A DNA stretch of 64,000 bases from Megachile rotundata (taxonomy: Eukaryota > Arthropoda > Insecta > Hymenoptera > Megachilidae). The position numbers and the translations under genes are program-made. Of the stretch, positions 59,613 to 64,000 are shown one piece after another. The notes under the pieces were generated by a model that searched no databases, was not told the DNA's origin, and was given only the letters and a program-made list of their open reading frames with translations. Location: NCBI RefSeq assembly GCF_050947335.1, contig NC_134985.1, positions 20,885,190-20,949,189 of the forward strand, written 5' to 3'. Each line of letters begins with the position of its first letter. Position 1 is the stretch's first letter.

Positions 59613-61129
59613 GGTGTGCATTTAAACACCTACTACAAACAAGTTCATAAACTTAATATCATTCACCATAGTTCAGTTACTATCTCATTTGTAGAGTCTT
59701 CAGTTTGATGAGGATCTTTGAGGATCTTTGATGAGGATCCTAAGGTAACCACATTATTCAGAGAAAACTTGTGAGGTAGAAAATTCCAGCACAGTGACTT
59801 CAACGCCTGTACCAACAAATACACCCTGCGCCTTAAAAATATCCAGCAACCAGAATTGTAACTCATCCAGAATTGTAACTTAGTCTTCCCAGAAGAAAAG
59901 TGGTCACAGCTCCGTAGATATGCACCTTATACGTCCAGCCCTTCACCTCATAGTCCACAACCCTTCAATCCCAACTTATCACAAACATCCCTCCGCACAT
60001 CAGAAGTACATTTCCAAGGAAGTAGACCTTTCACCCCAAACGCGGAACAAACGTCGACGATATTCGTGGTTATTTTGTTAGCACGACCACGAAGATGAGG
60101 CGAACGGGTAAGCGGCGAACGAAACACTAGCTAGGACATCGGGGTGTATAGAAGACTGGGGGCGCGCCCCTTCGTACGAAGCCCCCTTTTACCGAAGGCT
60201 CCTGCGCACGTATGCATCCACCACGTATATTCGATACGTTGTCCAGAGGGGTTCTCTCGACCCATCGTGGCTATGACTAATAAGAAGCCCGAGACTATGT
60301 CACACGATTCTGACCGACCCCCGTTAAACGATGCGAACTTCGATCGAACCTTGCTAACACCTACTAGGTGGTGAGTTAGGTTAGGATGCTTCCGGTGTCA
60401 GAAAACCTTCCAAGGGTGCATGAGGGTTTCTTTGACAGTTTAACCTTCGAACTCTCTTGGATCGCATTTCGAATACTTAAGATGTACGCTCAATAACGTA
60501 TGATTGATTGATTTTATATGGGCGACTGCTATAATTATTGGCTAAATAACGTATGTTAAGTAAGGAAGATTACCTTGAGAATCATGGGTGGAATCAAGAA
60601 AAGATTCTTCTATAGAATGTACAAGGACATGAAGGGATCTCACCCCTTGCGATTCGTCGAATTATCTCGGTGTTCTTTTTGCGGAATCGAGGATGAAAAT
60701 GGTCGAAGGATGCGGGAAATTCGGTTGACTAAGCGTGCGCTTATATAAATCAATAAACGACTTTTTTACCAGACACGTTCGAACCCACAAAAATTGCCTC
60801 TATGGCAACCCTTCCCCGATATCGAACTACACGCGATCGTATCGGGCAGAGAACAAACGACCGTTTTACTGGCAGCGGTCAGATAACGGTTTCCAATATG
60901 GGGGCTGAATATTCCCGAATTTCTAAACTTTTATATTTTCGATACTTTTCTTTTTATAGTTTCTACATTTTTTATTTGTCAGATGCACTAATTATCAAGT
61001 TTCGAGAGTCTCAGATTCTGAAGTTCTTTAATTGCGATGTTATTATATCGTGAAGTTGTCAAGTTTAAAAATTGTGAAATTCCTAAGTTGTAAAATTTTC
61101 AAATTCCCTATCAAGGAAAAAAATTTCCA
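59613..61129. other. Unique spacer
   Basis: Unique sequence, more GC-rich at 60020-60370. Open frames here have no recognised domain. Confidence 0.5.
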
Positions 61130-61835
61130 AACTCTCAAATTTCCAAATTTCCAAACCTCCCAATTCCTAATTTCTCAGTTCTCACAGTCCCCAATTCTCA
61201 CATTCCCCAATTCCCACATTCCCCAATTTCCACTTTCCCAATTCCTACATTCAGCAATTCCACATTTCCCAATTTCCACTTTCCCAATTTCCACTTTCCC
61301 AATTTCCACATTCCCCAATTCCCACTTTCCCAAATCCCACATTCCCCAATTCCCACTTTCCCAATTCCCACGTTCCCCAATTCCCACATTTCCCAATTCC
61401 ACATTCCCCAATTTCTACATTCCCCAATTTCCACTTTCCTAATTCTCACATTCCCCAATTGCCACATGCCCCAATTCCACATTCCCCAATTCCCACATGC
61501 CCCAATTCCACATATCCCTATCCCTACACTCCCCAATTCCCACATTCCCTAATTCCCACATTCCCCAATTCCCACATTCCCCAATTCCCACATTCCCCAA
61601 TTCCCACATTCCCCAATTCCCACATTCCCCAATTCCCACATTCCCCAATTCCCACATTCCTCAATTCACAAATTTCCCAATTCCCACATTCCCCAATTCC
61701 ACATTTCCCTATTCCCCAATTCCACATTCCCCAACTCCCACATTCCCCAATTCCAACCTTCCCCAAACTCCCATATTTCCAACTTCCGAAACTCCCAAAT
61801 CCCAATTCCTAAATTTCCATTCTCCCATTTCTCTC
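61130..61835. repeat. C-rich 15-bp minisatellite, second large copy
   Basis: Monomer ccaattcccacattc is nearly perfect for about nine copies at 61545-61670 and more diverse to the left (ccaatttccactttc). Same orientation and word family as the array at 55.9-56.6 kb. Confidence 0.95.
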
Positions 61836-62509
61836 AAATACCGAATATCGATAGTTCGATCACATTTCCATCCTCCTGATTTACAGACTCGTAGAGTCGA
61901 CATCACCCCCAACGGCGCCGGAGCCGTGCAGCAGTCGGTACTTTTTATCAAAACATGCACCAGATGCGAAACATGTCGCCCCAGCGCGTGCTGCGTCCCC
62001 GCGAAACGGTTAGTACATCAAATTTTCTCCTCGAGGAGGGTCCCATGTGTGCCCCGATCGTCCTCGGCATATGTAAAACGGCGAATCGAAATTCGTGTCG
62101 CGTTGCTTCGCTCGCGTGGTAACGACACTCCGGAGAGAAGAAACGTCGATGCGAGTCGGTTGTTCGATCTAAACCGAGATTGTTCTCCTGCCAAGCTCAC
62201 GATAGGGGGTGAGTTTCGCGAACGCAACTTACGAGCAGAGATTTTGCTCGTCCATGAACTGAACTGTCGTATTTAACATTCTGGGGACAATATCAATATT
62301 TTTTCGTTGTTTGAGGATTTGATGGAGGAAGATTTTTTATTGGGGAAGATACTGGGGTTAGGTATTTTTTATTAGGGAAGAATTAGGATATTTATTAGGA
62401 TATTAGGATATTTATATTCAAGGTATAGTTCTGGTGTTTAGTAGTAAAATTATCGTAACTCAATAATCATGGTGCACAGGTGACCAAAGGTATGAATTAT
62501 TAGGATATA
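61836..62509. other. Unique spacer ending in the first copy of a duplicated flank
   Basis: Unique CpG-moderate sequence to about 62280, then AT-rich. Positions 62415-62500 are repeated, with divergence, at 62755-62835 on the other side of the palindromic MITE (both contain gtgtttagtagtaaaattat). Confidence 0.6.
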
Positions 62510-62742
62510 CAGTCAGTGTAAAAAGTATTCGTACAGTAATTAATTTCAACAAAAATGTTGTGAAACGTCATTTATTAACAAAATTTTAACAAATAAAAAA
62601 TACATACACATTCTTACATAGAATACATAGACATCTAAGAATATGTATGTATTTTTTATTTGTTAAGATTTTGTTAATAAATGACGTTTCACAACATTTT
62701 TGTTGAAATTAATTACTGTACGAATACTTTTTACACTGACTG
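62510..62742. mobile_element. 233-bp palindromic Tc1/mariner-like MITE
   Basis: The element is an almost perfect inverted repeat. Arms of about 107 bp starting cagtcagtgtaaaaagtatt differ at about two positions, around a loop of about 20 bp. It is flanked by TA on both sides (62508-62509 and 62743-62744), as for Tc1/mariner insertion. It has no coding capacity. High arm identity suggests a recent insertion, or arms kept alike by pairing. Confidence 0.8.
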
Positions 62743-64000
62743 TATAAATATTTTCAAGGTATAATTATAATAGTGTTTAGTAGTAAAATTATCACAACTC
62801 AATTATCATAGTACAAGCGATCGAAGGTATAATTTCGATGTTGCAATTTTTACAAAGTACAATTTTTGGTAATAGAAAATTTTTGCATCTACCTTGATTG
62901 AAAAACTAAAGAAAAGTATCAGCCGATAAAAAATCCAACCCTTATGGAAATGAACAAGTGAAGAAGCCCAACCAAAAGTTGTCGAGAAACGAGTTCGTGT
63001 CAGATTGATGTGCGGCATAAAGAAAAATGAGGGGGTTGCATTCGCAGTATTTCGATTCCCGTCGGATTTCGTTGTCAGTAGCCAGGTTTTTCCCTTGATT
63101 TCTCGATTTTTCTTTCGCGACACCTTCCGACCCCGGAGTAAATATTTGATGTGATTTTTCATCTTCAACCCCCTCGGCTTCGCGCTCTTGTTACGATCTT
63201 ACGCTCCCTTTTCTTTCTCTTCTTTCTCGAATTCGCACGTATTCAATGATAATCTCCTTTACCCTATCTCGCTTTGTTAAACTTTTACGTTCTCTCGTGT
63301 TTACTCAGTTCCCGAGTTCTTTTCGACGGGTTAAGGGTAGCACGTGGCGCACAGCCGAAAATACGACGTCTTAACCGCTTCAAGGGTTGCAAAAGTGCGT
63401 GCAGGAACATCCCCGTCGCGTGCACATATGGTACATGCATCATTGCGGTTGGAAGCCGAGGTTCTTCGTTTATCTACCCTCCTTCTCGATTGTTACCGAA
63501 CTACCGCGATAAGAGGAGCGATTCGCGCGTCCACTGTAAAGATAACGCTTGTCCAAAAAAAGCTTTACGATTCTCGTGGAGCGAGGATAAATGTAGGCGG
63601 CCATTATTACCGTTGAAATTGTTCTGAAGAAGCAAAGGGTTGGAGGGCTCTTAAAGATGGAACCTTCGTTACACCGTTCCGAAACTTTACTAAATTGGAA
63701 TATTTTCTACGGTGAAACGAATTCAATAGATCTGCAAATTGAGAATGGTTGCAGGAGCTTTGGAGATAAATTTCGAGGGATGTTTGTTAGTGATGTTCGA
63801 TTTTTAAGGGTTTTAGACGGACAATGATTGAATGAGGAAAGATATTCAATTATAAGAAACATATAGGTCTTAACAAGCTTGGTGAAAGATATAGAACATA
63901 GACTTACACAAAACATAGACTTGGATCGAGAGCTGGGACGAAACTGGACATAAACTTAGACATAGGTTTAAGTCTAGAAGCAGATATATATGTAGATCTA
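62743..64000. other. Duplicated flank, then unique sequence to window end
   Basis: 62755-62835 is the second copy of the flank described above. From 62850 to the end the sequence is unique, with no recognised gene; open frames near 63274-63627 have no known domain. Confidence 0.5.

Noticed and set aside
60378..60390. ttaggttagg as possible telomere-type repeat
   Set aside because: Only two TTAGG units, far too few for telomeric or interstitial telomeric sequence.

Overview
This window is animal, almost certainly insect, nuclear DNA. It holds one recognisable gene, a seven-coding-exon prickle (pk) planar-cell-polarity gene on the minus strand (coding span 609-13367). Upstream of it lies about 50 kb with no second gene that I can support. 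The insect assignment rests on the gene: a PET domain, three LIM domains, an insect-Prickle-like C-terminal block and a terminal CaaX box, with six introns whose GT/AG borders and phases all agree. A hymenopteran such as a bee is my guess from the general character of the sequence; nothing here proves it.

Layout: 1-608 is pk 3'UTR or downstream DNA. 609-13367 holds the pk exons, with tandem arrays inside intron 1 (two-subunit unit of about 203 bp) and intron 2 (16-bp G-rich unit). 13368-14970 is a CpG- and purine-rich upstream region that probably holds the 5'UTR and promoter. From about 15 kb to the end the window alternates between tandem arrays and short unique stretches. Arrays cover roughly 18 kb of the 64 kb.

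The arrays fall into families. (i) A CpG-rich 15-bp monomer forms six separate arrays between 29.2 and 41.5 kb, all in one orientation, with higher-order periods that differ by array but stay multiples of 15. (ii) A 16/32-bp monomer at 51.7-53.65 kb shows a 512-bp higher-order period. (iii) C-rich words built on CCCCAATTTCC occur at 15.1, 43.6, 55.9 and 61.1 kb, with a G-rich inverse version at 16.9 kb. (iv) Longer units of 92, 94, 106, 107 and 146 bp occur at 20.4, 21.2, 31.4, 26.0 and 48.9 kb. Many arrays keep all six frames open because their period is divisible by three; I treat those open frames as artefacts.

Mobile-element remnants include a probable Penelope-type hammerhead ribozyme at 24838-24884 (minus) next to a 220-bp inverted repeat, a family of TTAA-flanked MITE-like elements of about 225-246 bp (piggyBac-like termini), and a nearly perfect 233-bp palindromic Tc1/mariner-like MITE at 62510-62742. 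I saw no tRNA, rRNA, CRISPR array or complete transposase. The repeat-rich half could be intergenic, or the long 5' intron of an alternative pk isoform; the sequence does not decide this.
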